Assembly (NCBI RefSeq): GCF_000525975.1
Contig: NZ_AODK01000015.1
Location: 1-64,000, forward strand
Length of the DNA stretch: 64,000 nucleotides
Reading direction: 5' to 3'
Origin: Listeria rocourtiae FSL F6-920
GTDB taxonomy: Bacteria; Bacillota; Bacilli; Lactobacillales; Listeriaceae
The notes under the pieces were generated by a model. That model had not been told where the DNA came from and did not search any database. It saw nothing but the letters and a program-made list of their open reading frames with translations. Shown here one piece after another: positions 55,441 through 64,000 of this stretch. Within the stretch, counting starts at the first letter, position 1. Each line of letters begins with the position of its first letter. A program made the position numbers and the translations under genes.

Positions 55441-56190
55441 ATGGCTTTAGTAGAGGTTCATAATTTAACTGGAGGCTATACGAAACGCCCAGTTTTAAAA
55501 GATATTTCCTTTACAATTGAGGAGCGCCAAATTGTTGGATTGATTGGCTTGAATGGCGCTGGTAAAAGTACGACGATTAAGCATATTACAGGATTGATGC
55601 AACAAAAGCAAGGCACAATCACGATTAATGGGCATACGTTGACAGAAAATACGGAGGAATACCGCAAGCAGTTTGCTTATATTCCGGAAACGCCGGTTCT
55701 GTATGAGGAGTTGACGCTAAAAGAACATTTGGAGCTTACAGCGATGGCTTATGGTTTAACGGAAGAGGAAATGAATACTCGGATGGTACCTTTGTTAAAA
55801 GAATTTCGTTTAGAGAAGAAACTGAACTGGTTTCCTGCCCATTTTTCAAAAGGAATGAAGCAGAAGGTGATGATTATGTCGGCGTTTTTAATTGAGCCGA
55901 ATTTGTATATTATCGATGAGCCATTCGTAGGGCTTGATCCACTCGGTATTCAGTCACTTTTGCATTGGATTGAAGAGATGAAGGATACAGGCGCAAGCAT
56001 TTTGATGTCGACGCATATTTTAGCGACGGCCGAGAAGTATTGTGATAGCTTTATTATTTTACATGACGGAATTATTCGCGCGCAGGGAACACTTGCTGAT
56101 TTGCAGGCGGATTTTGAAATGCCAGGAGCTTCGTTAGACGAGATTTACGTACAATTAACTAGGGAAGAAGAGCAGGCCGATGAAGTTTGA
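55441..56190 (+). CDS. ecsA: ABC transporter ATPase EcsA
   Basis: A 249-residue ABC ATPase. Walker A is GLNGAGKST (about 39-47), the signature is FSKGMKQKVMIMSAFL, Walker B is LYIIDEPFVGLDP, and the switch His is in STHILATAE. With EcsB it forms the Ecs exporter, linked to secretion, competence and regulated intramembrane proteolysis in B. subtilis. ATG 55441 has AGGAGTGA 5 bases before it. It overlaps ecsB by 11 bases. Confidence 0.92.
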   Translation: MALVEVHNLTGGYTKRPVLKDISFTIEERQIVGLIGLNGAGKSTTIKHITGLMQQKQGTITINGHTLTENTEEYRKQFAYIPETPVLYEELTLKEHLELTAMAYGLTEEEMNTRMVPLLKEFRLEKKLNWFPAHFSKGMKQKVMIMSAFLIEPNLYIIDEPFVGLDPLGIQSLLHWIEEMKDTGASILMSTHILATAEKYCDSFIILHDGIIRAQGTLADLQADFEMPGASLDEIYVQLTREEEQADEV

Positions 56191-57397
56191 TGCGGTAGAT
56201 TTATTTAAGAAGCGTTTTGGTAGTTATATGGAAGAAGTCAGCCGATATATGCGCTATATGTTAAATGATCACTTGCTTTTCGTACTGATTATTGGTGTAG
56301 GAGCGTTTGTTTACTCGTATTCTGGCTGGGTGAAGACGCTGACGCCGGTTTTCCCAGCGATTCCTTTGATGGTGATTTTGCTGACAGCGGCAATTGCGGT
56401 GACAACGATTACCACATTACTTAAACGGCCGGATGCGGTTTATTTGATTGTTCAGGAAAAAGCGATGGATCAGTATTTCAAAAAGGCGAATGTGGCTAGT
56501 TTTTGGATGCAGATTTATATCTTTATTTTAGTTTTAGCTGCATGTATGCCAATGTATGCTGTTGTAACTGGGTTTAGTTTTTCGCGATTTTTTCCGTTGT
56601 TGCTCGTAATGCTTTTGATTAAGTTGTGGAATGTGTATTTTCAATGGGAATCTATGAAGCTTGAAAATGCGGATACGACGTGGCTGTTTACGCGAATTGT
56701 GGTGAGTGCAGCGCTGATTTATTTGGTGCTAGCATTTCATTTGATTTGGTCGATACCGGTGACGCTAGTCGTACTTCTAGTGAGTTATATGTGGATGAAG
56801 CGCAAAACGGTGGGGCTGACGATTCGATGGGAATATTTGATTGATAAGGAAGAAGCGCGGATGAATAGGTTCTACCGTCTGGCTAACTTGTTTACGGATG
56901 TTCCACATTTAAAAGGAACAGTGCGTCGTCGTGCGTACCTAGATTTCTTGTATCGCCCGATTCCGTATGCAAAAGAGAAGTCATTTGCATATTTGTGGAG
57001 CCGAACTTTTGTAAGAACAAATGAATTTATGGGGCTCTATGTACGCTTGACGGTTATTGCATTCTTATTGCTCGTCTTTGTGCAAGGATTTTATCTCAAT
57101 ATTATTTTTTCGCTCTTGTTTATTTATTTAACCGGATTTCAGTTTATTCCGATGTTACGCCATTTCGATGGACAGGTGATGTTGAGGCTTTATCCCGTTG
57201 ATGACCATTTTAGGCGGCGCTCGTTTATTCATTTCTTGCGGATTTTGCTTTTGGCTCAGGCATTACTGTTTGGAATTGTGGGAATTGCGCAGAATGGTTC
57301 AATTGGTGGCGTGATTATATTGGCGGTAAACTTAGCTTTTGTGGCAGTGTTTACATTCGTATATGTGCCATATCGGGTGAAAAGGATTTATCAATAA
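56180..57397 (+). CDS. ecsB: ABC transporter permease EcsB
   Basis: A 405-residue membrane protein with about eight to ten helices, the transmembrane partner of EcsA. It begins FDAVDLFKKRFGSYMEEVSRYMRYMLND, typical of EcsB. Position and overlap with ecsA support the call more than motif content. A perfect terminator follows. No ecsC gene is present here. Confidence 0.9.
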   Translation: MKFDAVDLFKKRFGSYMEEVSRYMRYMLNDHLLFVLIIGVGAFVYSYSGWVKTLTPVFPAIPLMVILLTAAIAVTTITTLLKRPDAVYLIVQEKAMDQYFKKANVASFWMQIYIFILVLAACMPMYAVVTGFSFSRFFPLLLVMLLIKLWNVYFQWESMKLENADTTWLFTRIVVSAALIYLVLAFHLIWSIPVTLVVLLVSYMWMKRKTVGLTIRWEYLIDKEEARMNRFYRLANLFTDVPHLKGTVRRRAYLDFLYRPIPYAKEKSFAYLWSRTFVRTNEFMGLYVRLTVIAFLLLVFVQGFYLNIIFSLLFIYLTGFQFIPMLRHFDGQVMLRLYPVDDHFRRRSFIHFLRILLLAQALLFGIVGIAQNGSIGGVIILAVNLAFVAVFTFVYVPYRVKRIYQ

Positions 57398-57402
57398 GCT
57401 TA

Positions 57403-57441
57403 AAAATACGTTGTTGAAAACGGGTTTCAACAACGTATTTT
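57403..57441. terminator. bidirectional terminator with a 17-bp perfect stem
   Basis: The arms at 57403-57419 and 57425-57441 are exact complements with loop ACGGG, between convergent genes. Confidence 0.88.
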
Positions 57442-57465
57442 TTAATGTTTAGTTGTAAACGATTA

Positions 57466-57969
57466 TTATTTTTCATCATGGAAATATTCAGGGAAATGGT
57501 AGACATCAACATGTGAGAAACCGCTTTGTGAGCTATTGCTACGAATATGCTCCATGATTTTATTGTGTTCGCGACCGGTTTTCCAATGTTGATAGTCGTC
57601 ACCACTGTCCCAAAAGGTGATGATGAGGTATTTGTTTTCGGTTCTAGATTGTAGTAGTTGCATACATTGTAGACCGCGCGCTTCGTGTAAGGTCAAGGCA
57701 ACAGATTGATATAATTTTTGAAAAATAGGAACTTCTTCCGAGCGCAGGTACAGATATTCGAATGTTACAGTACCATAGCCTTTTATTTCACCAAAGTTTT
57801 GGTTGATTCGATAAGCTGTTCCTTCTTTAAAAACGGTAGATTCGGTTGTTTCCTCTAAAAGGATGGAGTCACCAAAATTTTGTAGTAGTAGGATGTTACG
57901 GGTTGGATTATCTGATAGGATTTGGCGAAGAAAGTGTTCCGTTCCGCTTGTGATATACGCGTATTTCAT
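57466..57969 (-). CDS. heme-degrading monooxygenase (HmoB/IsdG-like)
   Basis: A 167-residue protein whose C-terminal half (about 65-165) is an antibiotic-biosynthesis-monooxygenase (ABM) domain with ITFWDSGDDYQHWKTGREH and a late HVDVYHF. The N-terminal extension is like B. subtilis HmoB. Such proteins open the heme ring and release iron. The L. monocytogenes homologue lmo2213 is reported as a heme degrader. It is divergent from hemE, linking heme breakdown and synthesis. The start is ATG 57969 after AAGAAGG. Confidence 0.85.
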   Translation of the reverse strand: MKYAYITSGTEHFLRQILSDNPTRNILLLQNFGDSILLEETTESTVFKEGTAYRINQNFGEIKGYGTVTFEYLYLRSEEVPIFQKLYQSVALTLHEARGLQCMQLLQSRTENKYLIITFWDSGDDYQHWKTGREHNKIMEHIRSNSSQSGFSHVDVYHFPEYFHDEK

Positions 57970-58183
57970 AAAAATGGCCTTCTTTCTATAAGTAGTATGT
58001 AGAACAGGATAAATTATTCCATAACTAAATACTACAACTATATTCCTCTTTCTGCAAAAATAAAACGTTATGGAGTGACTTATCTGGTTTTTAACTTGTT
58101 TTTTTTGGTATGCTGTAGATTGTAATAATTATAAAGTGCGTTAGGGATTTATGTGCTTTAATGAACATGAAGGGGTTTTGTTT

Positions 58184-59243
58184 ATGAAGAGGTTAGAGAA
58201 TGACTTATTTTTACGTGCTGCTAGAAAAGAGGCTGTGGATCAGATTCCGGTTTGGTATATGCGACAAGCAGGGCGCTCACAACCAGAATATCGCAAGTTA
58301 AAGGAAAAGTATTCATTATTTGAAATTACGCATCAGCCGGAGCTGTGCGCTTATGTAACACGTCTTCCTGTTGAGCAGTATGGTGTGGATGCAGCTATTC
58401 TTTATAAAGATATTATGACGCCACTTCCTGGTATGGGTGTGGAGGTGGAGATTAAGAGCGGGGTTGGACCAGTAATTGCGAATCCGATTCAGACGGGTAA
58501 GGATGTTGAGCGATTGGTGTCATTTCAAGCTGATGAACATGTGCCGTATGTGTTAGATACAATTCGCTTGTTAGCAGAGGAACAGCTTACTGTACCGCTG
58601 ATTGGATTTGCTGGGGCGCCGTTTACGCTTGCAAGTTATATGATTGAAGGGGGACCATCAAAAACGTATCATCAAACGAAGGCATTTATGTATACACATG
58701 AGGCGGAATGGCATATGTTGATGCACAAATTAGCGGTGATGACGGCGGATTATTTGCTAGCACAGATTAAAGCTGGGGCTAGCGCTGTTCAAATTTTTTG
58801 ATTCGTGGGTTGGTGCGCTTAGTGCCGCGGACTACCATACATATATTAAACCTGGTATTGCGCAAATTATAACAACAGTGAAGAAAGAAAGTCCGCTGAC
58901 GCCTGTTATTATGCAAGCAGTTGGCGCGACGCATTTGTTGCCTGAGTGGCGAGATTTAGATGTGGATGTGGTTGGTGTAGACTGGCGGATGTCGATTGCG
59001 GATGCTAGAATGCGAGCTGGCGGCAAGGCGTTGCAGGGGAATTTGGATCCTTCGCTACTTTTGGCGCGCGAAAAATGTTTGGAGCAAGCGAATCTTATTT
59101 TAGAAGAAGGAACGCAGGGACCAGGCTTTATTTTTAATTTAGGGCATGGTGTTTTTCCAGAGGTGCAGCCTGAGATGTTGAAGGAATTAACGGCGTTTGT
59201 ACATGAGAGAAGTGCAATTTTACTAAGGGGTGGAGAGCAGTGA
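58184..59243 (+). CDS. hemE: uroporphyrinogen decarboxylase (frameshifted)
   Basis: Of about 352 residues after repair. The signature is [17 protein letters not shown] (about 20-36), with catalytic Asp in [12 protein letters not shown] and [17 protein letters not shown]. It decarboxylates uroporphyrinogen III to coproporphyrinogen III. A 6-T run at 58794-58799 has one T too many; repair reads [16 protein letters not shown] 58184 is chosen because AAGGGG lies 8 bases before it. It overlaps hemH by four bases (GTGA), so it heads the hemEHY operon. Confidence 0.93.
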
Positions 59244-60163
59244 GCAGAAAAGTTGGATTGTTGGTAATGGCATATGGAACGCCTTACAAAGATGAGGATA
59301 TTGAGCGTTATTATACAGATATTCGGCATGGACGTACGCCAAGTCAGGATTTGATTGATGATCTTCGTTCGCGGTATCACGCGATTGGTGGACTTTCTCC
59401 ACTTGCTAAGATTACGCAGGCACAAGCGTTTGGACTAGCGGAGACACTGAATGGCATGCAATCGGATATTGAATTTAAGGCGTATATTGGACTGAAGCAC
59501 ATTGAACCGTTTATTGAAGATGCGGTACAGGAAATGAAAAATGATGGTTTGGAAGAAGCGATTTCGATTATTTTAGCACCGCACTATTCTAGTTTCAGTG
59601 TGAAGGAGTATAATGGTCGAGCTCTTAAAAAAACAGAAGAGATTGGCGGGCCAGTGATTCAGACAATCGATAGTTGGTATGATGAACCGAAATTTATTGA
59701 GATGTGGACGAGACGGATTAATGCTGTTGCGATTCCGAAAGAGGAGTTAGATAAGACAGTGCTTATTGTTTCGGCGCATAGTTTGCCGGAGAAGATTAAG
59801 GAGCACGGTGATCCATACCCAGATCAGTTGGAGGAGACAGCGAATTTGATTTTTGATCAAGTGGATGTACCACACTATGCATTGGGTTGGCAAAGTGAAG
59901 GCAAGACAGGGACGCCTTGGCTTGGGCCTGATGTGCAGGACTTGACGCGTACTTTGTTTGCGGAGCATGGCTACAAGCATTTTATTTATACACCAGTTGG
60001 GTTTGTGGCGGAGCATTTGGAGGTGTTGTATGATAATGATTACGAGTGTAAGGTGGTGACGGATGAAATTGGAGCGGTCTATCACCGTCCACCGATGCCA
60101 AATGATGATCAGGAATTTTTAGATGTATTGGCGACAGTTGTTTGGAAAAGTTGGAATAAATAG
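59240..60163 (+). CDS. hemH: coproporphyrin ferrochelatase
   Basis: A 307-residue ferrochelatase of the Firmicute type (CpfC). Metal-site His is in [10 protein letters not shown], and [10 protein letters not shown] (about 178-187) is the family signature. It inserts Fe2+ into coproporphyrin III in the Gram-positive heme route. It starts at GTG 59240, overlapping hemE. It is followed by hemY after 32 bases. Confidence 0.93.
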   Translation: MSRKVGLLVMAYGTPYKDEDIERYYTDIRHGRTPSQDLIDDLRSRYHAIGGLSPLAKITQAQAFGLAETLNGMQSDIEFKAYIGLKHIEPFIEDAVQEMKNDGLEEAISIILAPHYSSFSVKEYNGRALKKTEEIGGPVIQTIDSWYDEPKFIEMWTRRINAVAIPKEELDKTVLIVSAHSLPEKIKEHGDPYPDQLEETANLIFDQVDVPHYALGWQSEGKTGTPWLGPDVQDLTRTLFAEHGYKHFIYTPVGFVAEHLEVLYDNDYECKVVTDEIGAVYHRPPMPNDDQEFLDVLATVVWKSWNK

Positions 60164-60195
60164 AGATAAATTTAACTAAAAGGTGAGTGTTTCCT

Positions 60196-61612
60196 GTGGT
60201 CAAGAAAAAAATAGTTGTGATTGGTGGCGGAATTACAGGATTGTCGAGCACGTTTTACTTAAAAAAGGGAGCTTGAAAAAAAGGGATTGGATTATGAATT
60301 GGTTTTGCTGGAAGCGGGGACAAGAGTTGGGGGAAAGATTGAAACCGTTAGACGTGATGGATATGTAATTGAGCGTGGGCCTGATTCATTTTTGAGGCGG
60401 AAGCCGGAAATGCAGACTTTGGTACAGGATCTAGGGCTGGAAGATCAGTTGATAGAAAATGCAACGGGGGATAATTATGTTCTCGCAAAACAGGATCTTC
60501 ATGCGATTCCACGTGGGTCAATCATGGGAATTCCGGCGCGATATCGTTCATTTCTTAAGTCTGGATTGCTTTCTGCTAGTGGCAAGCTACGTGTGCTTGG
60601 TGATTTGTTTTTGGGAAAGCAGCAAGTGAATGGTGAGGATATGTCGTTGGGGGCTTTTTTGAGGGCACGTGTTGGTGATGAAATGGTTGATAATGTGCTG
60701 GAACCGTTAATGTCGGGAATTTATGCTGGTGATTTGTACGAGATGAGCGCAGAAGCGACTGGTGAGCATTTTTTGCGGCTGGAACGTGAACATGGAAGTC
60801 TGATTAAGGGAATTCGCGCTATTTATAATAAAACGACGGCAAAGCAAGCTTCAGAATCGACATTTTTGACGCTAAGAGATGGTTTAACAACGATTGTGGA
60901 GGCACTAGAAAAAGAACTTTCCACTAAAATAGTAAAAAAAGGAAAGCGAGTACAAAAGATTTTAAAACAAGCGCGCGGTTATGAGTTAATGATATCCAAT
61001 CAGGAAAAGCTGCAAGCTGACAGTATTTTTATTGCGTTACCATATCACGAAATTATTCCGATGTTTCGAGAGGACGCAGTTTTTGAGGAAATTGGTGAGA
61101 TTCCAGCAGCGAGCGTGGCATCTGTTGGGATGATTTTTCCGAAAGATGCTATTGAGCGGGACATTAAGGGAAGTGGGTTTGTTGTGTCGCGAAATGAAGA
61201 TTTTTCGATGACAGCATGTTCATGGATTCACCGAAAATGGCCACATACAGTTCCTGATGACAAAATACTGTTGCGTGCGTTCATTGGTCGTAGGAAAGAA
61301 GAATCGATTGTTGATTTAGCGGATAAAGCGATTGAAGAGACCGTTTTGAATGATTTGAATCGAATTATGAAGATTAATCAGGCTCCTGAGTACACGATGG
61401 TCACACGCTGGCGAAATAGTATACCGCAGTATACTGTGGGACATTTGCAACGAAAAGCAGCGGTCTTAGATTTTTTTCGTCAGGAGTATCCTGGTATTTT
61501 TGCTGGGGGAGCATCATTTGACGGTGTGGAGTTGTCGGAATGTGTGCGACAAGGAAAAGATGGAACAGCGCTGATTTTAGATTATTTGGAGGGATTGGAA
61601 GTTCAACGATAG
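60196..61612 (+). CDS. hemY: coproporphyrinogen III oxidase, FAD-dependent (frameshifted)
   Basis: A flavoprotein of about 471 residues after repair. The dinucleotide-binding GGGITGLSS is near the N-terminus, followed by EAGTRVGGKIETV, ERGPDSFLRRKP and the C-terminal AGGASFDGVELSECVRQG. In Firmicutes it oxidises coproporphyrinogen III to coproporphyrin III (HemY/CgoX). A 6-A run at 60261-60266 has one extra A; repair joins TFYLK to RELEKKGLDYELVLLEAG. The start is GTG 60196 after AGGTGAG. It is the last gene of hemEHY. Confidence 0.92.
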
Positions 61613-61686
61613 TTGTGTTGTATTAACATCTGGAGAAAATGCGTATGAAACCTATGCGTTGAATTGTAGTTAACACCTTCTATTCG

Positions 61687-61724
61687 AGCTTTAACGGCTG
61701 ATTTTTAGCGCCGTTGAAGCTTTT
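61687..61724 (+). terminator. terminator after hemY
   Basis: A 12-bp stem AGCTTTAACGGC/GCCGTTGAAGCT (one wobble) with an 11-base loop is followed by TTTT. Confidence 0.75.
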
Positions 61725-61822
61725 CTTAATTTATTACCATAATACTACCCAGTTTTAATCGTATTCTCATTTTCCTCGGGCATACTAGCAATATAGACAA
61801 ACCCAATATGGGAGGAAAAACA

Positions 61823-62170
61823 ATGAATAGATTAGAAAAGAAAAGAATTGCAGAGAATATCAATTTATATATAAGATTGAATGGTTTCACGAAACGCTCT
61901 TTTGCGAAGGCTACTAATTTTTCGCAAGGTACAGCAGAAGCGATTTTGAATGGTAAGGTTATAAGTAATGCGAAATTCAATAAATACATACTGAATATAA
62001 CTGAAAAGCTAGGGTTGGATCCTCATTATTTTGAACAAAATAAGGAAGCAATTCTATCAATGCCAATTCATTATCAAGAAGAAGAAGAGAAGATTCATAT
62101 CGGTGACGAGAAATACAATACTATTAGCGCGATGCTAAAAATTGGTGATGTCTATTATAGCAATTTGTAA
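61823..62170 (+). CDS. small HTH (Xre-like) protein
   Basis: A 115-residue protein. Residues 5-65 fit a lambda-repressor-like HTH: RIAENINLYIRLNGFTKRSF, AKATNFSQGTAEAILNG and NITEKLGLDPHYF. The C-terminal 50 residues are acidic without a known domain. ATG 61823 is preceded by GGAGG. It is a monocistronic gene with its own terminator. It may be a regulator; no target is apparent. Confidence 0.7.
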   Translation: MNRLEKKRIAENINLYIRLNGFTKRSFAKATNFSQGTAEAILNGKVISNAKFNKYILNITEKLGLDPHYFEQNKEAILSMPIHYQEEEEKIHIGDEKYNTISAMLKIGDVYYSNL

Positions 62171-62179
62171 TGAGAAAGA

Positions 62180-62213
62180 GTTGGTGTCCAAGCGTTTGGA
62201 TGCCAACTTTTTA
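62180..62213 (+). terminator. terminator after the HTH gene
   Basis: A 12-bp stem GTTGGTGTCCAA/TTGGATGCCAAC with two wobble pairs and a short loop is followed by TTTTT. Confidence 0.75.
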
Positions 62214-62290
62214 TTTGAAATTCGGAATACATCATGATTGAAATATGGTATTGTTTAGTGGCAGGTTGTTTGAAGAAAGGAGTTGTTAGA

Positions 62291-63019
62291 TTGAAACCGG
62301 CAGCGATTTGTTTTTTTTTGATTTAGATGGGACTTTATTGCCGGTTGATTCTACGGTGGTGACGAGTTCGGTGAATGTTTTACAGAAATTACGTGCAAAA
62401 AATATTATGCCGATTATCGCTACGGACGTACATTATGTGAGATTGAGCATGTGCTTGAAGTAACGGAAATGACGTCTGTAATTGCGATGAATGGTCAGTA
62501 TGTTTCGTATAGTGGGAAAGAAGTATACACGAGTCCAATTGATGTGGATGAGATTAAAGCGTTACATAAAGGAGCTAAGTCACAAAATGTCGAAATGGCT
62601 GTTTATACGGAGTCTAAAATTCGTGGGACGGCGCAAAATGAGGTAATGGATAAGCATTATTGTTATTTAGGTGAGGAATCGTCGGATGTGGAGCTTTATC
62701 TGAATGAACCAATCTATATGTTGTTGTTACTGTTGGAACATGGAGCTGATTATTTTCCAGAGCGTTTTCCTTATTTTCAATTTGTACGGAATACACCGTT
62801 CAGTAATGATGTAGTGCCAAAAGGTGATTCAAAAACACAAGGGATTGCCAAGCTACTGGAAGTCATGGATTTTGAGGATGTTCCTACATACGCGTTTGGT
62901 GATGGAATGAATGATTTGGAGATGTTTGAGGCTGTGGATCACGCGATTGCAATGGGATTGAAAAAAGGACTGCGATTATGCGGTTTACTTTAAAGGATGA
63001 TATGAAAAAAGCCAGATGA
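62291..63019 (+). pseudogene. degraded Cof-type HAD-superfamily phosphatase
   Basis: Family blocks are all present but in different frames: KPAAICFFDLDGTLLP near the start (broken by a 9-T run at 62311-62319), then IIAT and GRTLCEIEHVLE, which need an extra G near 62425, then VIAMNGQY and the C-terminal FGDGMNDLEMFEAVDHAIAMG. The last 70 bases switch frames again (IEK, then DYAVY, then KDDMKKAR). At least four indels occur, not all in long homopolymers, so this may be a true pseudogene. The presumed start is TTG 62291 after AAAGGAG. The final TGA lies inside the terminator stem. Confidence 0.75.
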
Positions 63020-63040
63020 CAAAACATCATCTGGCTTTTT
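63006..63040. terminator. terminator after the HAD pseudogene
   Basis: A perfect 14-bp stem AAAAAGCCAGATGA/TCATCTGGCTTTTT with a 7-base loop. Confidence 0.85.
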
Positions 63041-63197
63041 ATAGCGCCCTTAAACTGCCTTCCACAAAGCATTGATGTTTAAGAGGTTGGCAGTGGAATC
63101 TTCACACTGCTTGTAGGCTCATCGCATGAAATAATATTAACACGCGATGCTTGTAAAGTAAAGTATTATTTGCAACTAGTACTTTTTGAAGCTGGTT

Positions 63198-64000
63198 TTA
63201 TTTTATATGCAAAAGCAAGGCTTCGTAAGGTTGCAAAACAAGCGTATTTGTTATTGCTTCATGCGGATAATTAGATTCGAGAATCTGACAAGTTTTATGA
63301 TGATGTCGTTCTGGAAGATTCCAAACTTGCTCCTCTGCACTAAAATTACCTACGACAAGCAATGTTTCACTATTCCATTGACGCTCGTAATCGTAAATCG
63401 TTTCACTGGTAGCGTCTAGTAACCGGAAATCACCATTTGCAAAAATTTCATGGCTACGGCGTAAAGCAATTAGGCGTTGATACGTATAAAAAATAGAATC
63501 AGGATTCGCGAGGGCTTTCTCCGCTGTCCAAGTGTCTTTGTGAATCGGTGCGAGCCAAGGTTTTCCGTTTGTGAAACCAGAATGAGCATCGTCGTTCCAT
63601 TGCATTGGAATTCGAGCATTCTCCCGTGATTTTTCACGCAAAATTTTGTAATGCGTCGGTCTCGGGCATACCGTCTGCAAGCATTTGCTTGTAGGCATTC
63701 CGTGACTCTGCATCATCGTACTGCGAAATATCCGTAAAATTAGCATCAGTCATCGCAATTTCTTCACCTTGATAAATATAGGTAGTTCCTTGTAAACCAA
63801 ACAAGATAATTGCTAGAAGTTTTGCGCTCTGCTCCCGATATATTTGATCGTCGGCAAAACGTGCAAGCGCTCTTGGTTGGTCATGATTCGTCCAGAATAA
63901 GGCATTCCAACCACCGCCAGCCGCCATTTTCAACTGCCATTCGGACATGACACGCTTTAAATCTGATAGTCGATATTTCGCACTAGCCCATTTCTTCCCG
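63198..64000 (-). CDS. GH13 alpha-glucosidase/trehalose-6-phosphate hydrolase (3' part, frameshifted, cut by window end)
   Basis: About 267 C-terminal residues are present; the gene continues beyond 64000. FWTNHDQPRALARFADD is GH13 conserved region IV, and the HDQPR form favours trehalose-6-phosphate hydrolase (TreA/TreC) over oligo-1,6-glucosidase. EKSRENARIPMQWND, followed by GFTNGKPW, and DSIFYTYQRLIALR then match the family. The frame breaks around 63640-63648 in an A4T4 stretch; one base fewer joins ETDALQ to REKSRENAR. The final domain is the usual beta-sandwich ending EALLLHIK. The substrate call is moderate because the catalytic N-terminal part is missing. Confidence 0.8.

Overview
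The window is a chromosomal segment of a low-GC Firmicute of the Listeria type (Listeria sensu lato). The grounds are gene content and order: fruR-fruK-fruA, an Xre regulator, comK, an IDEAL-domain gene, addB-addA, a UPF0344 gene and yitT run in the order I recall from the comK region of L. monocytogenes. The segment from the arpJ-type amino-acid ABC genes to PiT/DUF47, CNNM, CDF efflux, the ArsC-like gene, PBP, fumC, yheA, yhaON, yhaM, prsA, hit, ecsAB, a heme monooxygenase and hemEHY also follows Listeria order. Species was not determined. No tRNA, rRNA, CRISPR array, transposase or prophage is visible, and comK is uninterrupted.

Layout. 0.4-4.0 kb: fructose PTS operon. 4.1-5.6 kb: Xre regulator, competence activator comK, IDEAL protein. 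5.8-13 kb: AddAB recombination nuclease. 13-15.3 kb: FAH-family enzyme and two membrane proteins. 15.5-21.1 kb: an accessory sugar cluster (GntR regulator, PTS EIIC, GH1 glycosidase, FGGY kinase) with a strong palindromic promoter-operator. 21-26 kb: YitU/V/W-like genes, an orphan PTS EIIA, a probable Hfq-binding sRNA locus (LhrA-like) and small membrane proteins. 26-36 kb: purine permease, HAD phosphatase, aminotransferase, amino-acid ABC transporter and phosphate transporter. 36-43 kb: AKR, AlkD-like and VOC proteins, CNNM and CDF metal transporters, a sigma-B-promoted ArsC-like gene and a class A PBP. 43-52 kb: fumC, DUF445, YheA, YhaO/YhaN and YhaM. 52-61.6 kb: PrsA foldase, HIT, EcsAB, heme monooxygenase and the terminal heme pathway. 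61.8-64 kb: a small HTH protein, a decayed Cof-type HAD gene and the C-terminal part of a GH13 phosphotrehalase.

The dominant oddity is that at least 19 genes carry frame disruptions, nearly all at A or T homopolymers and nearly all explained by one extra base. They hit core genes (addA, addB, hemE, hemY, yhaM), so a systematic sequencing or assembly overcall is much more likely than biology. I give repaired gene spans and state each break. Beyond that, the most interesting sequence signals are the 20-bp perfect inverted repeat wrapping a promoter -10 box in the sugar cluster, a two-copy intergenic element whose stem co-varies between copies, and a leader ORF plus Shine-Dalgarno-sequestering hairpin ahead of the CNNM transporter gene.
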